A stretch of DNA of 64,000 nt from GCA-2708415 sp964353185 (GTDB lineage Bacteria > Pseudomonadota > Alphaproteobacteria > Micavibrionales > Micavibrionaceae), in assembly GCA_964353185.1 (NCBI GenBank), contig CAYGUV010000004.1:62001-126000 (forward strand), given 5' to 3'. The position numbers were made by a program, and so were the translations under genes. Positions within the stretch are counted from its first letter, which is position 1; the number at the start of each line of letters is the position of its first letter. Of the stretch, positions 9,686-18,251 are shown piece after piece. Below the pieces are notes generated by a model that was given only the letters and a program-made list of their open reading frames with translations, did no database searches and was not told where the DNA came from.

Positions 9686-10073
9686 GCACACTTAAAACAT
9701 TGGCTTTAATATTGCCGCCACCTTCATCCATTAAAATATAAGCGTATTGTGAACGGTGAAACCTGTCTAAAAGCGTTTCAGTCTGCTCTAAAGTTCCTTG
9801 AAAAACCACTAAGTGCCCTGTTTGACACGCTTCTTCTAGATTTTCACAAGCTTCTTCATAAGTTAGAAAAAATCCGCGAGAGCAGGCCAAAGCCTCTTTT
9901 TGCCCGATAGTCCCTGTATAGGTTGGTGTAACTAATATAACTCTTTTTTCAGGTTTTTTCTTTTTTAAAAACTGGGCTGTTAAGTTCAACTCGTTCCCAT
10001 CTTCGTCCTGATCTAGACGGTAACCTTTATATCCCACCGGATAATAACGCACTGGTAACTTATCATTAGACAT
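9654..10073 (-). CDS. Hypothetical protein
   Basis: 139 residues, cytosolic by appearance. It has a Tyr-rich N-terminus (RYYPVGYKGYRL) and a short motif VILVTPTYTGTIG that looks like a beta strand and loop. A helix-rich middle contains three Cys (ACSRG, ACENLEEAC). The end (YAYILMDEGGGNIKANVLSVP) may be a beta hairpin. No domain is recognised. It is convergent with and overlaps nadE by 32 bp, and is divergent from gltX across 76 bp, which probably holds promoters for both. Confidence 0.65.
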   Translation of the reverse strand: MSNDKLPVRYYPVGYKGYRLDQDEDGNELNLTAQFLKKKKPEKRVILVTPTYTGTIGQKEALACSRGFFLTYEEACENLEEACQTGHLVVFQGTLEQTETLLDRFHRSQYAYILMDEGGGNIKANVLSVPNPSTQNNHS

Positions 10074-10149
10074 AGATATACCCTTGGTTTAAAACTATAT
10101 CTAAATTAAACTAGATAAAATTAATTATCGCAATAGGATTTTAAAAGTT

Positions 10150-11490
10150 ATGACCGTAAAAGTACGCTTTGCCCCTTCTCCCACTGGCTTCCTACATATC
10201 GGAAATGCCCGTACGGCCATTATCACATGGCTTTTTGCCCGTAAAATGAATGGGCATTTTCTGTTGCGTATCGATGATACGGATTCTGAACGCTCTAAAC
10301 AAGAATATGAAGACGCCATTATGGAGGGTCTGACATGGCTAGGATTAAATTGGGACCAGAAAGAAAACCAAAAAAATCGCATGGATCGTTATGCCGAAGT
10401 GATCGAAAAATTAAAACAAGATGGCCGTCTTTATGCCTGTTACGAAACACCAGAAGAATTGGGATTAAAACGTAAAACCCAATTATCACGCGGTGTTCCC
10501 CCAACATATGACCGCGCGGGTTTGTCTTTAACAGATGAACAAATTACAAAATACGAAGCCGAAGGCCGCAAACCCCACTGGCGTTTCAAATTATTGCATG
10601 AGCCGATAACATGGAATGACCATATCCGTGGGGAAGTAAACTTTAACGGGTCTGACCTGTCTGATCCTGTTGTTTTACGCGAAGATGGCCGCCCGCTTTA
10701 TCATCTATGTTCTGTTATTGATGATGTTGATTTTGAAATCACCCATGTTGTGCGCGGCGAAGACCATGTTTCAAACACCGCAACACACGTGCAAATGTTC
10801 GAAGCCATTTGTGGTAAAGCACCAGAGTTTGCGCATCTATCCCTCATCGCCGATGCAGAAGGCGGTAAGCTTTCAAAACGTCTTGGATCTTTAAGTGTCA
10901 AAGACATTCAAGAACAAGAAGGGCTTGAGCCAATGGCTATTATCTCATTGATGGCGCGCCTTGGTACGTCTGATCCGATTGAGGCGTTCACCAATATTCA
11001 ATCGCTGATTGATACATTTGATTTTTCAAAGTTTTCGCGTAATCCACCCAAATTTGATACAGAAGAATTGCTTCGTTTAAATGCACGTATTTTATATGAT
11101 ACGGACTATGCCGATATAAAATCACGCCTTGATGAAATTGGTTTAGGCGATATTGATGAAAGCTTTTGGAACAGTGTGCGCACCAATATCGAAAAATTGG
11201 AAGACGCCAAAGAATGGGAAAATGTTGTCAACAACCCCGTAAAAGTCACACTGGATGGCGAAGATAAACAATATGTTGCAAGCACCGCAGAATTACTTCC
11301 CCCTGCCCCATGGAATGAAAATACATTCAATGATTGGATAGGCAAGGTCAAAGAAAGCACGGACCGAAAAGGCAAAACACTCTTTATGCCCCTTCGTCAG
11401 GCATTAACAGGAATGGATCACGGCCCAGAGCTCCCTGTGCTCCTCCCCCTTTTAGGCCCAGATAAAACTAAAGAGCGTTTGAAGGGCTAA
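10150..11490 (+). CDS. gltX: Glutamyl-tRNA synthetase
   Basis: 446 residues, a class I aminoacyl-tRNA synthetase. The HIGH signature appears as HIGN at 16-19 after FAPSPTG, and the KMSKS loop as KLSKR in EGGKLSKRLGS near 240. It charges tRNA-Glu (and often tRNA-Gln in Alphaproteobacteria, with GatCAB). The length and KLSKRLGSLSV segment fit the shorter of the two gltX types often found in this class, so a second copy may exist elsewhere. Its stop overlaps the start of the next gene (TAATG), indicating coupling. Confidence 0.93.
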   Translation: MTVKVRFAPSPTGFLHIGNARTAIITWLFARKMNGHFLLRIDDTDSERSKQEYEDAIMEGLTWLGLNWDQKENQKNRMDRYAEVIEKLKQDGRLYACYETPEELGLKRKTQLSRGVPPTYDRAGLSLTDEQITKYEAEGRKPHWRFKLLHEPITWNDHIRGEVNFNGSDLSDPVVLREDGRPLYHLCSVIDDVDFEITHVVRGEDHVSNTATHVQMFEAICGKAPEFAHLSLIADAEGGKLSKRLGSLSVKDIQEQEGLEPMAIISLMARLGTSDPIEAFTNIQSLIDTFDFSKFSRNPPKFDTEELLRLNARILYDTDYADIKSRLDEIGLGDIDESFWNSVRTNIEKLEDAKEWENVVNNPVKVTLDGEDKQYVASTAELLPPAPWNENTFNDWIGKVKESTDRKGKTLFMPLRQALTGMDHGPELPVLLPLLGPDKTKERLKG

Positions 11491-12212
11491 TGCCTGATAT
11501 TATCCTCGTCAAACCACAAATGGGCGAAAATATTGGTGCGTCTGCGCGGGCAATGGCAAATTTTGGCCTTACGAATTTAAAATTGGTTTCCCCGCGTGAT
11601 GGCTGGCCCAGCGAAAGCGCAACCGCAAACGCCGTTGGCGCGCTAGATCATATTGTTACTGTCGATGTGTTTGATACCGTCAAAGATGCTGTTGCCCCCT
11701 ATCATTGCGTTTATGCGACCACCGCGCGCGCCCGTGATATGCGTAAAGAAGTCTTCACGCCGACTGACGCGGTAACAAATATCATCAAACAACAATCCGA
11801 AAATCAAAAGACCGCTATCCTTTTTGGGGGTGAACGTGCCGGATTAGAAAATGATGACATCGCCATGGCGCAAAACATCATCACCTTTCCCACCAATCCT
11901 AATTTCTCATCCTTAAACCTCGCACAAAGCGTTCTGCTTCTCTGTTTTGAATATCATCGCCAAACAAATGAAAATATCGACAGCTTCGTCCCTACTGGAA
12001 AATCAGACATTGCCACACAAGCCGAACTTAACGAATTTTTAGATCGCCTTGAAACCGAACTCGACAAAAAGAAATTCTTCCGCAATGAAGATATGCGCCC
12101 CACCATGATACGCAATATCCGCTCCATGATCTCACGCAGCAACCTCACCGATCAAGAAGTAAAAACTTTCCAAGGCATCCTTTCGGCATTGATTGGTAAT
12201 AAGGTTTTATAA
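11490..12212 (+). CDS. trmJ: SPOUT-family RNA methyltransferase (TrmJ-like)
   Basis: 240 residues of the SpoU/TrmH-like SPOUT fold. Motif 1 is KPQMGENIGASARAMANFG near the N-terminus, motif 2 LFGGERAGLEND near 117 and motif 3 NPNFSSLNLAQSV near 140; the last two form the knotted SAM site. TrmJ makes 2'-O-methyl at position 32 of tRNAs. Assignment to TrmJ rather than another SPOUT enzyme rests on the overall pattern. It is translationally coupled to gltX. Confidence 0.82.
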   Translation: MPDIILVKPQMGENIGASARAMANFGLTNLKLVSPRDGWPSESATANAVGALDHIVTVDVFDTVKDAVAPYHCVYATTARARDMRKEVFTPTDAVTNIIKQQSENQKTAILFGGERAGLENDDIAMAQNIITFPTNPNFSSLNLAQSVLLLCFEYHRQTNENIDSFVPTGKSDIATQAELNEFLDRLETELDKKKFFRNEDMRPTMIRNIRSMISRSNLTDQEVKTFQGILSALIGNKVL

Positions 12213-12214
12213 AA

Positions 12215-12826
12215 ATGCCCAAATTATTTAACGACCTATCATTGTGGCTTTTACTACTCAGCAATATCGCCTCCATCATCCTTACCTACTTTCAAGGCTG
12301 GTCTACTCAAGAAGTGTTATGGATTTACTGGGGGCAAAGTGTTGTCATTGGGGCAATGAATTTCATTCGTATTTTAAATTTAAAAGAATTCAGCACTGAA
12401 AACTTTAAAATGGGCAATTCACGCCCACCCGAAACGACTGAAACAAAAAAGCAAGTCGCTTGGTTTTTTCTCTTTCATTACGGGTTCTTTCATTTTGGAT
12501 ATTTTATGTTTTTGTGGATTGATTATCCTCTTTCTGACTTTACTGCAGATAAATTTGTTTTTGTCCTAATCCTAATCGCTGCTTTTTTTATGACGCATCG
12601 TTTTTCCTACAACTACAATAAGGAAACCGACTTCAAAGATAAAAAGCCCAACATTGGTACGGTTATGTTCTACCCCTACTTACGTATTATACCCATGCAC
12701 CTTTCTATCATATTGGGCGGTATATTTGGCTCCACAGGCGGCCTTATCTTCTTCATGGTTCTCAAGACTTTTGCCGATGCCGGTATGCACATGATCGAAC
12801 ATTATATGTTCCGTAAAAAATTATAA
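12215..12826 (+). CDS. DUF6498-type integral membrane protein
   Basis: 203 residues with about five or six predicted membrane helices (around 8-25, 35-55, 80-105, 112-128, 150-190). The W-x-YW-x-Q motif (VLWIYWGQSVVIG, about 34-46) is typical of DUF6498 membrane proteins, which have no established function. It starts 3 bp after trmJ and is the last gene before the convergent rpsD, with a hairpin terminator between them. Confidence 0.75.
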   Translation: MPKLFNDLSLWLLLLSNIASIILTYFQGWSTQEVLWIYWGQSVVIGAMNFIRILNLKEFSTENFKMGNSRPPETTETKKQVAWFFLFHYGFFHFGYFMFLWIDYPLSDFTADKFVFVLILIAAFFMTHRFSYNYNKETDFKDKKPNIGTVMFYPYLRIIPMHLSIILGGIFGSTGGLIFFMVLKTFADAGMHMIEHYMFRKKL

Positions 12827-12852
12827 AAAAAAGACCGCTATTACTAGCGGCC
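12825..12852 (-). terminator. Intrinsic terminator of rpsD
   Basis: GACCGCTA at 12833-12840, TTAC loop and TAGCGGCC at 12845-12852 form an 8-bp stem (one G-T). Read on the minus strand it is followed directly by eight T, at 12832 down to 12825, so it fits termination of rpsD. On the plus strand it may also stop transcripts from the DUF6498 gene, though that side has only a weak T tract. Confidence 0.8.
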
Positions 12853-12882
12853 TTCTTAAAATTCTTATTATCTTCGCTCGGA

Positions 12883-13500
12883 TTAACGAGAGTAAAACTC
12901 AACAATCAAATGTGGTTCCATCTGTGTTGCATACGGAATATCTTCTAAGTTAGGAACACGGAGGAAAGTTGCCTTACCTGCTTTGTGATCTACTTCAATA
13001 TATTCTGCAACTTCACGCTCAGTTGATTCAATTGCTTGAATAACCATTGGCATTGAAAGAGAAGATTTTTTCACTTCAATAACGTCACCTTCTTTAACTT
13101 GGTAAGATGGCACGTTTACTTTTTTACCGTTCACTGTCACGTGTTGGTGGCTGACGAACTGACGCGCGGCAAATACTGTTGGTACGAACATCGCACGATA
13201 AACAACGGCATCCAAACGACGCTCTAGCAATCCAACAAGGTTTTGACCTGTGTCACCCTTCATGCGGTTTGCTTCTTGGAAGTAACGGCGGAATTTACGC
13301 TCCCCAATATTACCATAGAAACCTTTCAACTTTTGCTTTGCAAATAACTGAATACCGTAATCGGTTGGTTTCGCACGACGCGCACCGTGCATACCAGGCG
13401 CAGTCTGACGAACATTGATTGGAGATTTTGGACGACCCCAAAGGTTTACACCCAAGCGGCGGTCAATTTTATATTTAGACGTAGGTCTTTTTTCACTCAT
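12883..13500 (-). CDS. rpsD: 30S ribosomal protein S4
   Basis: 205 residues, the normal size. S4 is a primary binder of 16S rRNA and often an autogenous translational repressor. The N-terminal basic part (SKYKIDRRLGVNLWGRPKSP) is typical of alphaproteobacterial S4. An S4 RNA-binding domain follows (RLDAVVYRAMFVPTVFAARQFVSHQHVTVNG, about 94-124). The gene stands alone with its own promoter (13643-13671) and terminator. The leader is roughly 140 nt, long enough to hold a regulatory structure. Confidence 0.97.
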   Translation of the reverse strand: MSEKRPTSKYKIDRRLGVNLWGRPKSPINVRQTAPGMHGARRAKPTDYGIQLFAKQKLKGFYGNIGERKFRRYFQEANRMKGDTGQNLVGLLERRLDAVVYRAMFVPTVFAARQFVSHQHVTVNGKKVNVPSYQVKEGDVIEVKKSSLSMPMVIQAIESTEREVAEYIEVDHKAGKATFLRVPNLEDIPYATQMEPHLIVEFYSR

Positions 13501-13642
13501 AGTTACAGTTCCTTCTGTATATTTTGCGTTCTCACATTTGCGTGATGGACGGCTTTTTAAGTTGTCCTGCTTTCCATTATGGATTGAATAACCTCCTTAA
13601 ATCATTCAACGGGAATAGCTCCCCTTCGTAGGAATAGCGTGA

Positions 13643-13671
13643 TTTATAGGGATTATCACTGCTTAAGTCAA
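13643..13671 (-). promoter_or_regulatory. Sigma-70 type promoter of rpsD
   Basis: On the minus strand TTGACT (13671-13666), a 17-bp spacer and TATAAA (13648-13643) form a near-consensus housekeeping promoter. Transcription would start near 13636, giving a leader of about 135 nt before the rpsD ATG. The leader contains a strong AAGGAGG (about 13592-13598) that is not next to the rpsD start. Confidence 0.65.
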
Positions 13672-13692
13672 GAAATTAAGCCCTATAAATCA

Positions 13693-13731
13693 TAAAAAAT
13701 CCCGCATATTCATTAAGATAGGCGGGATTAT
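13693..13731 (-). terminator. Intrinsic terminator of the NTF2-like gene
   Basis: On the minus strand AATCCCGC, an approximately 16-nt loop and GCGGGATT are followed by a T run (13699 to 13694). It lies about 25 bp past the stop of the secreted protein gene at 13754-14281 and upstream of the rpsD promoter, so it isolates the two units. Confidence 0.75.
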
Positions 13732-13753
13732 TGAAATTATTAAAAATTACGTC

Positions 13754-14281
13754 TTATTTAGGCGCAAATGGCAGGGACGAATGATGCAGATTAATGCGTA
13801 AGTCGCCTTCTTTATCTTTCATATAACCAAAGGTAAATTCTACCTTCTGCTCTACATCACTATCTTTTGGTGTGAAGAAGTAGTTCCCCATAGATACTGC
13901 GTAATCACCAAACACAGCAATATGTGGCTCTTCACCAAAGCGGACTTTCGTCCACGGCTTGATTGCAAAACCTGTGTCTTCTTCAATAGAACCACCGACA
14001 AAATATGATAGTGCTTCATCAAAGGTTTCACGGAATTGGTCGTCCGCCGCCAACGTTGGCTTAAACAAAACCTCACTCATGCCATATGCATATAATTTAT
14101 TAATATGGTCTGTCGCGGCTTGCTTATAATCGCCCTCTTCCATATATACTTTACTAATATTCTCAATACCTTCTGCCCACTCTTTTTGAGCTTCTACAAC
14201 GTCTTCCTTGGTGATTTCATGCGCCTGAGCGGATGTTGGCATTACGGCTAACGCCATAATAAGGGCAAGAATAAACTTCAT
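13754..14281 (-). CDS. Secreted NTF2/SnoaL-like protein
   Basis: 175 residues with a signal peptide (MKFILALIMALAVMPTSAQA, cleavage before HE). The mature part fits the NTF2-like/SnoaL fold: helix-rich start, then beta strands including GFAIKPWTKVRFG, GDYAVSMGNYFF and VEFTFGYMKD, ending LRINLHHSSLPF. Close homologues are often labelled phosphoribosyl-AMP cyclohydrolase, but HisI metal and catalytic motifs are absent and the protein is exported, so I do not use that name. Probably periplasmic, ligand unknown. It has its own terminator and is divergent from the DUF4197 gene. Confidence 0.75.
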   Translation of the reverse strand: MKFILALIMALAVMPTSAQAHEITKEDVVEAQKEWAEGIENISKVYMEEGDYKQAATDHINKLYAYGMSEVLFKPTLAADDQFRETFDEALSYFVGGSIEEDTGFAIKPWTKVRFGEEPHIAVFGDYAVSMGNYFFTPKDSDVEQKVEFTFGYMKDKEGDLRINLHHSSLPFAPK

Positions 14282-14350
14282 TTTGTATCTCCTATTGGTT
14301 AAACTATTGTTTCAAATCTTACGTACCATATCAGAAAAGAGTTCCCCAAC

Positions 14351-15106
14351 ATGCGCAATTATTTCACTCAATCCCTATTAATCTTATCAAGTGTCATGCT
14401 CATATCTTGTCAGACAAGCACACAAACACTTTCAAAGGATATTGCAACTATTGGAAATACCATTTTTGGCAATGCAAACGTAACCGCTGCATCAGGCTTT
14501 AGTAACCAAGAATTGACCGCCGCATTTAAACAAGCTCTCACAATTGGTACAAACGAAGTGGTTTCTCAATTAGGGGTTAAAGACGGCTTTAACCTAGATC
14601 CCAAAGTTCGTATCCCCTTACCTGAAAATTTAAGAAAGGTGCAAACGGCATTAAACACCGTTGGTATGTCATCGCTTATGGATGATCTAGAGCTTCGCCT
14701 CAACCGCGCCGCCGAAATCGCAACGCCAGAGGCCAAAGCACTCTTTGTAAATTCTATCCAGCAAATGACCTTTACCGATGTTGTCGATATTTATAAAGGC
14801 CCCCAAGACAGCGCAACACAATATTTTAAACGCACCATGTCTGCCCCGTTGGCCGATAGAATAACCCCCATAGTAAACAGCGCCATCGCCCAAGCTGGCG
14901 TGATACAGGCATATGACAACGTTATGGCGCAATATTCGGCCATCCCATTTATGCCTGATGTTAAAGCAGATTTAACCGATTATGTCGTTGACCGCGGTAT
15001 TGATGGTGTCTTCTTCTATCTAGCAAAACAAGAAGCGGCCATTCGCCAAGACCCAGTTCGTCAAACAACTGACCTTCTAAAACGCGTCTTTGGAAATCAG
15101 GGTTAA
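14351..15106 (+). CDS. DUF4197 lipoprotein
   Basis: 251 residues. The signal ends in a lipobox (MLISC, Cys about 20), so the protein should be lipid-anchored. The rest matches DUF4197: LTAAFKQALTIGTNEVVSQLG, RIPLPENLRKVQ, MDDLELRLNRAAE and DIYKGPQDSATQYFKRT. The family is periplasmic and of unknown function. The end is convergent with the pirin gene, 8 bp away. The 69 bp upstream are shared with the divergent NTF2-like gene. Confidence 0.87.
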   Translation: MRNYFTQSLLILSSVMLISCQTSTQTLSKDIATIGNTIFGNANVTAASGFSNQELTAAFKQALTIGTNEVVSQLGVKDGFNLDPKVRIPLPENLRKVQTALNTVGMSSLMDDLELRLNRAAEIATPEAKALFVNSIQQMTFTDVVDIYKGPQDSATQYFKRTMSAPLADRITPIVNSAIAQAGVIQAYDNVMAQYSAIPFMPDVKADLTDYVVDRGIDGVFFYLAKQEAAIRQDPVRQTTDLLKRVFGNQG

Positions 15107-15114
15107 TTCCGCCT

Positions 15115-15813
15115 TTAACCCATATCAAATAAGATAATCTCACTATCGGCTTTGGCTTTGATATGAATATCTGAGGTTTCGGAGACCTCTGCTGCGTCCG
15201 CTTCTTTAAGCCTTTCGCCATTTAAGTCAATCGCGCCTCTTGCTACATGCAGAAAAACGCCGCGGCCTGCCTCTAATCTATAATGTAATTCATCATCCTC
15301 ATTTGGTTTCGCGACAAACATTTTAACATCTTGGTGAATGGTAATTCCTCCGCCCGTGCCATAACGATCCCCCACCAACTTAAATCTGTTTTTATATTCA
15401 GATTCATCAAATGATTTTTGTTCGTATGACGGGGCAATGCCTTGCTCACTAGGTAAAATCCAAATTTGTAAAAAATGAACACTCTCTTCTTTGGAATGAT
15501 TAAATTCTGAATGTTCAATCCCACTACCCGCGCTCATACGTTGAATATCCCCTGGTCTGATAACAGCGCCTGTCCCTGTGCTATCTTTATGTTCCAATGC
15601 TCCATCAAGGACATAACTTATTATCTCCATATTGGCGTGGCTATGCGCGGGAAAGCCTGCACCGCCAATAACATGGTCATCATTGAAAACCCGCAAAGAT
15701 TTAAACCCCATACGGCTAGGATCTTGGAAACCACCAAAGGAAAATGTATGCGCGCTATCTAACCAACCGCCCTTTGATTGCCCGCGAAGGTGTCTATCAT
15801 GAATTTTTATCAT
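15115..15813 (-). CDS. Pirin family protein (YhaK-like)
   Basis: 232 residues, a bicupin. The N-terminal pirin signature is clear: HTFSFGGFQDPSRMGF, VIGGAGFPAHSHANMEI and GDIQRMSAGSGIEHSEFN. The two His of AHSH and the His/Glu of EHSE are the expected metal ligands. Some members are quercetin dioxygenases and others stress-related, so the substrate is unknown. Single gene, convergent with DUF4197. Confidence 0.88.
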   Translation of the reverse strand: MIKIHDRHLRGQSKGGWLDSAHTFSFGGFQDPSRMGFKSLRVFNDDHVIGGAGFPAHSHANMEIISYVLDGALEHKDSTGTGAVIRPGDIQRMSAGSGIEHSEFNHSKEESVHFLQIWILPSEQGIAPSYEQKSFDESEYKNRFKLVGDRYGTGGGITIHQDVKMFVAKPNEDDELHYRLEAGRGVFLHVARGAIDLNGERLKEADAAEVSETSDIHIKAKADSEIILFDMG

Positions 15814-15839
15814 TAATATTTCCCTGTAAGTTTAAGTAT

Positions 15840-16433
15840 TTATTCGCGTTTAGAAACCACATGGTTACGCGATGTTGGTTTAGGGTAAATGAAGCCATTT
15901 CCCTTATAAAGGCTGCCATAAGTTCCCGTTGGGTAATTCCAAAAACGTACCAATGACCAATCATTATTCTTAGAAACATCCTGAACAGGCATTGCACGAT
16001 ATACTATACAACGCTCTGCTATTGTACCGCCCCAATTTGCGTGCTCCACCTCGATTAGGCGGCTATCAACGACCCGTTTTACAACAGAAAGATGCCCGTT
16101 TCTAAGGCGTTTTGTATCCGCAAGGACAAAGACAGCGCCCTTTTTGGGTTTTTTACCCCGCTTATATCCTTTTCCTTCCGCCTTATCCCACCATGTATGG
16201 GCATTACCCCGTATTTGAATACCCGAAACATCTCTTGCGTACGGCACACACTGTACTTGCTTGGGAATTTTATAATAATCAGCCTTCGGCACAAAAGCTT
16301 TTTGAACAGGATAATCTTCATTTTGGTTTTTGGGGACTGAGACACTTCCCTGACGAACAGGGGCGTAATTTGAACTGCTACAAGATGTAAGGAGTAAGCA
16401 AAAACATAAAAGTAGTAATGATGAATATTTCAT
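15840..16433 (-). CDS. CHAP-domain lipoprotein (putative peptidoglycan amidase/endopeptidase)
   Basis: 197 residues. A lipoprotein signal (LLLTSC, Cys about 18) is followed by a Ser/Asn linker and a CHAP fold. The Cys is in VQCVPYARDVSG near 60, then HTWWDKAEGKGYKRG, a GAVFVL strand, the catalytic His in NGHLSVVKRV, and VEHANWGG. CHAP enzymes cleave peptidoglycan peptide cross-links, so this is probably a cell-wall remodelling enzyme tethered to a membrane. It stands alone. Confidence 0.85.
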   Translation of the reverse strand: MKYSSLLLLCFCLLLTSCSSSNYAPVRQGSVSVPKNQNEDYPVQKAFVPKADYYKIPKQVQCVPYARDVSGIQIRGNAHTWWDKAEGKGYKRGKKPKKGAVFVLADTKRLRNGHLSVVKRVVDSRLIEVEHANWGGTIAERCIVYRAMPVQDVSKNNDWSLVRFWNYPTGTYGSLYKGNGFIYPKPTSRNHVVSKRE

Positions 16434-16471
16434 AGTGCTAAAAAAATATTATTGAAAGTATATCTATTAAA

Positions 16472-16888
16472 CTAAGTCGAAGATTTTTTTTTGTCTGACT
16501 TCCCCATAAACCATAATACAGCAATAAAAAACACCATGAAAACAAAATCATTCACACCATAAATTGTATAAAACAGTCCTGCAAAGAAATCTTTTTCATA
16601 TAAAACACTTAACGAGTTATTATGGATAAACATTATCCAAAAGATAACATAAACCAGTTTTTCAAACGCAAACAATGCGATAAGTATGGGAACGTGAATA
16701 TATGTTTTGGAAACTGCAATATAAGCAATGCCCCATAAAATAATAGAAATAAGACCTAGATAGCTAGCTACTTCCGGTTGTGCGTCCATCATCACTTGAT
16801 TTGTAAATAATTTGGAACAGATCAAAACGCCAAAAATATTGCTAAGCCCTGCCAGAATAAAACAATTGCGAGTAATATTAAATTTCAT
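16472..16888 (-). CDS. Small four-helix membrane protein, unknown
   Basis: 138 residues with four hydrophobic helices (about 10-28, 42-60, 65-88, 105-128) and a basic C-terminus (KSDKKKS). It has no recognisable catalytic motif. The layout is like many small inner-membrane proteins of unknown function. It lies downstream of the tRNA on the same strand with 44 bp between them. Confidence 0.7.
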   Translation of the reverse strand: MKFNITRNCFILAGLSNIFGVLICSKLFTNQVMMDAQPEVASYLGLISIILWGIAYIAVSKTYIHVPILIALFAFEKLVYVIFWIMFIHNNSLSVLYEKDFFAGLFYTIYGVNDFVFMVFFIAVLWFMGKSDKKKSST

Positions 16889-16932
16889 TTATCGATGCTC
16901 GCAAAAATAATAAGGCTATAAAATAAGGTATT

Positions 16933-17009
16933 TGGTGGGCCCGGGCGGATTTGAACCGCCGACCAATCCGTTATGAGCGGACTGCTCTAACCAACTGAGC
17001 TACAGGCCC
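16933..17009 (-). tRNA. tRNA with CAU anticodon, probably tRNA-Ile2 (lysidine type)
   Basis: 77 nt including an encoded CCA. The acceptor GGGCCTG (5' end 17009) pairs with CGGGCCC, the D arm is AGCTCAGTTGGTTAGAGC, the anticodon loop is CTCATAA and the T arm is GGCGG-TTCAAAT-CCGCC. CAU can be elongator Met, initiator Met or Ile2. The G1-C72 pair argues against initiator Met. The GGGCC acceptor with discriminator A resembles tRNA-Ile2, which TilS converts to read AUA. The 5' end is only 5 bp from the ligase stop upstream. Confidence 0.9.
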
Positions 17010-17014
17010 TTAAT

Positions 17015-18232
17015 TTAACTCTCTTTATACGCATCCCTTTGATGCGAAACAAGTAAAATTAACCCTGCTATTGTAAACATAAGGCCAATCCACCATCCTT
17101 GCCAAAATCCGTAAGAAAACGAATTTAACAAGATAAAAGTCGCAAAAAGAGCAAGAGCAACTTTTTGCACGTTCAAATTTTTCATTGCGTATATTTTTTT
17201 CATCATAAATGCGACAAAAGATAATAAAAACATAATACCAATGGCACCCAATTCTAACCATATCTGCATAACAAAGTTATGAGGATGCAATACGGAATCG
17301 TATCTAAAATAAACCCCGCGCGGTTCAAACCCCTTGTATCCATTCGTAAATTCCAAACCATGTCCCCAAAATGGATTTTCTTGAATTTTACGGCTTATAA
17401 AATCCCAAATTTCAAACCTTTGATTGGCATATGAATTTTGGAAAAAACCAACTTCATTAAAGACATTAGGCATCGCTTCATATAATGACGGCATGAGAAA
17501 AGGCATCGATATAAAATAAAATGTAATAGCAGCAAATAAAAAATACCAAAATATTTTTTTAGATAATGGAAATATATAATAAAAAGCAGCAAAAAAAACA
17601 AAAGCCAGCTGAGCCGATTGGCTCATATTAAAATAAATCAATGCCAATACAGGGACAAAGAATAAAAGTGATTTTTTTGATTTCTCTTTGATTAAAAAAT
17701 AAGACATCAAAGACATCAAAACAACTATAACAGAGCCTCTATTATAAACCGCATTTGCAATATTTGGGCTATTTTGAAGGCCTCTTAAAATACGGAACAC
17801 AGGGTTGTTTAAATACATTTCTAAAAGAATGCAAATCGATGCTATAGCACAAACTATCAGTACCCTGTTGAAAAATTTCTCAAAGTTTATCTTGGGATAA
17901 AATTTCACAGAATATAGAAAAAGCGTCCCAACAAACAACAAGGGTAGTGTTTTTTGAACGCGTTCTAATGCATTAGGACTAATAGAAATAAAAAAGCTAT
18001 GAATAATCAAAAATCCAATAAAGGCGAGTAAAGCTCCATAGATAATCAGAAAATCTTTTGATGGCTTTCCAAATTTAAATGGTATAAATGGCAGCGATAA
18101 TATCAAACAAATAGCAGGTAAAAAGGCTATGATTCTTGGTGTTTGAACTCCCAATAAAGGAATAATAGTTACTACAGCTAAAATAGAAAAAAGACTAGCT
18201 TTCTCTATCGAAATTTTAGATAAAATACTCAT
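17015..18232 (-). CDS. O-antigen ligase family (WaaL/Wzy-C) membrane protein
   Basis: 405 residues with roughly 11-12 membrane helices. The large periplasmic loop carries the family signature: NPFWGHGLEF, then VLHPHNFVMQIWLELGAIG near 330. The family ligates O-antigen or similar glycans to lipid A-core at the periplasmic face, or polymerises them. No glycan cluster surrounds it, so the substrate is open. It sits between rpoD and a tRNA; the gap to rpoD is about 19 bp. Confidence 0.82.
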   Translation of the reverse strand: MSILSKISIEKASLFSILAVVTIIPLLGVQTPRIIAFLPAICLILSLPFIPFKFGKPSKDFLIIYGALLAFIGFLIIHSFFISISPNALERVQKTLPLLFVGTLFLYSVKFYPKINFEKFFNRVLIVCAIASICILLEMYLNNPVFRILRGLQNSPNIANAVYNRGSVIVVLMSLMSYFLIKEKSKKSLLFFVPVLALIYFNMSQSAQLAFVFFAAFYYIFPLSKKIFWYFLFAAITFYFISMPFLMPSLYEAMPNVFNEVGFFQNSYANQRFEIWDFISRKIQENPFWGHGLEFTNGYKGFEPRGVYFRYDSVLHPHNFVMQIWLELGAIGIMFLLSFVAFMMKKIYAMKNLNVQKVALALFATFILLNSFSYGFWQGWWIGLMFTIAGLILLVSHQRDAYKES

Positions 18233-18251
18233 AATTTTACAATCTAAATCT

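Noticed and set aside
13754..14281. Phosphoribosyl-AMP cyclohydrolase (a common label for homologues)
   Set aside because: The product has a signal peptide and lacks HisI metal and active-site motifs; NTF2-like fold fits better.
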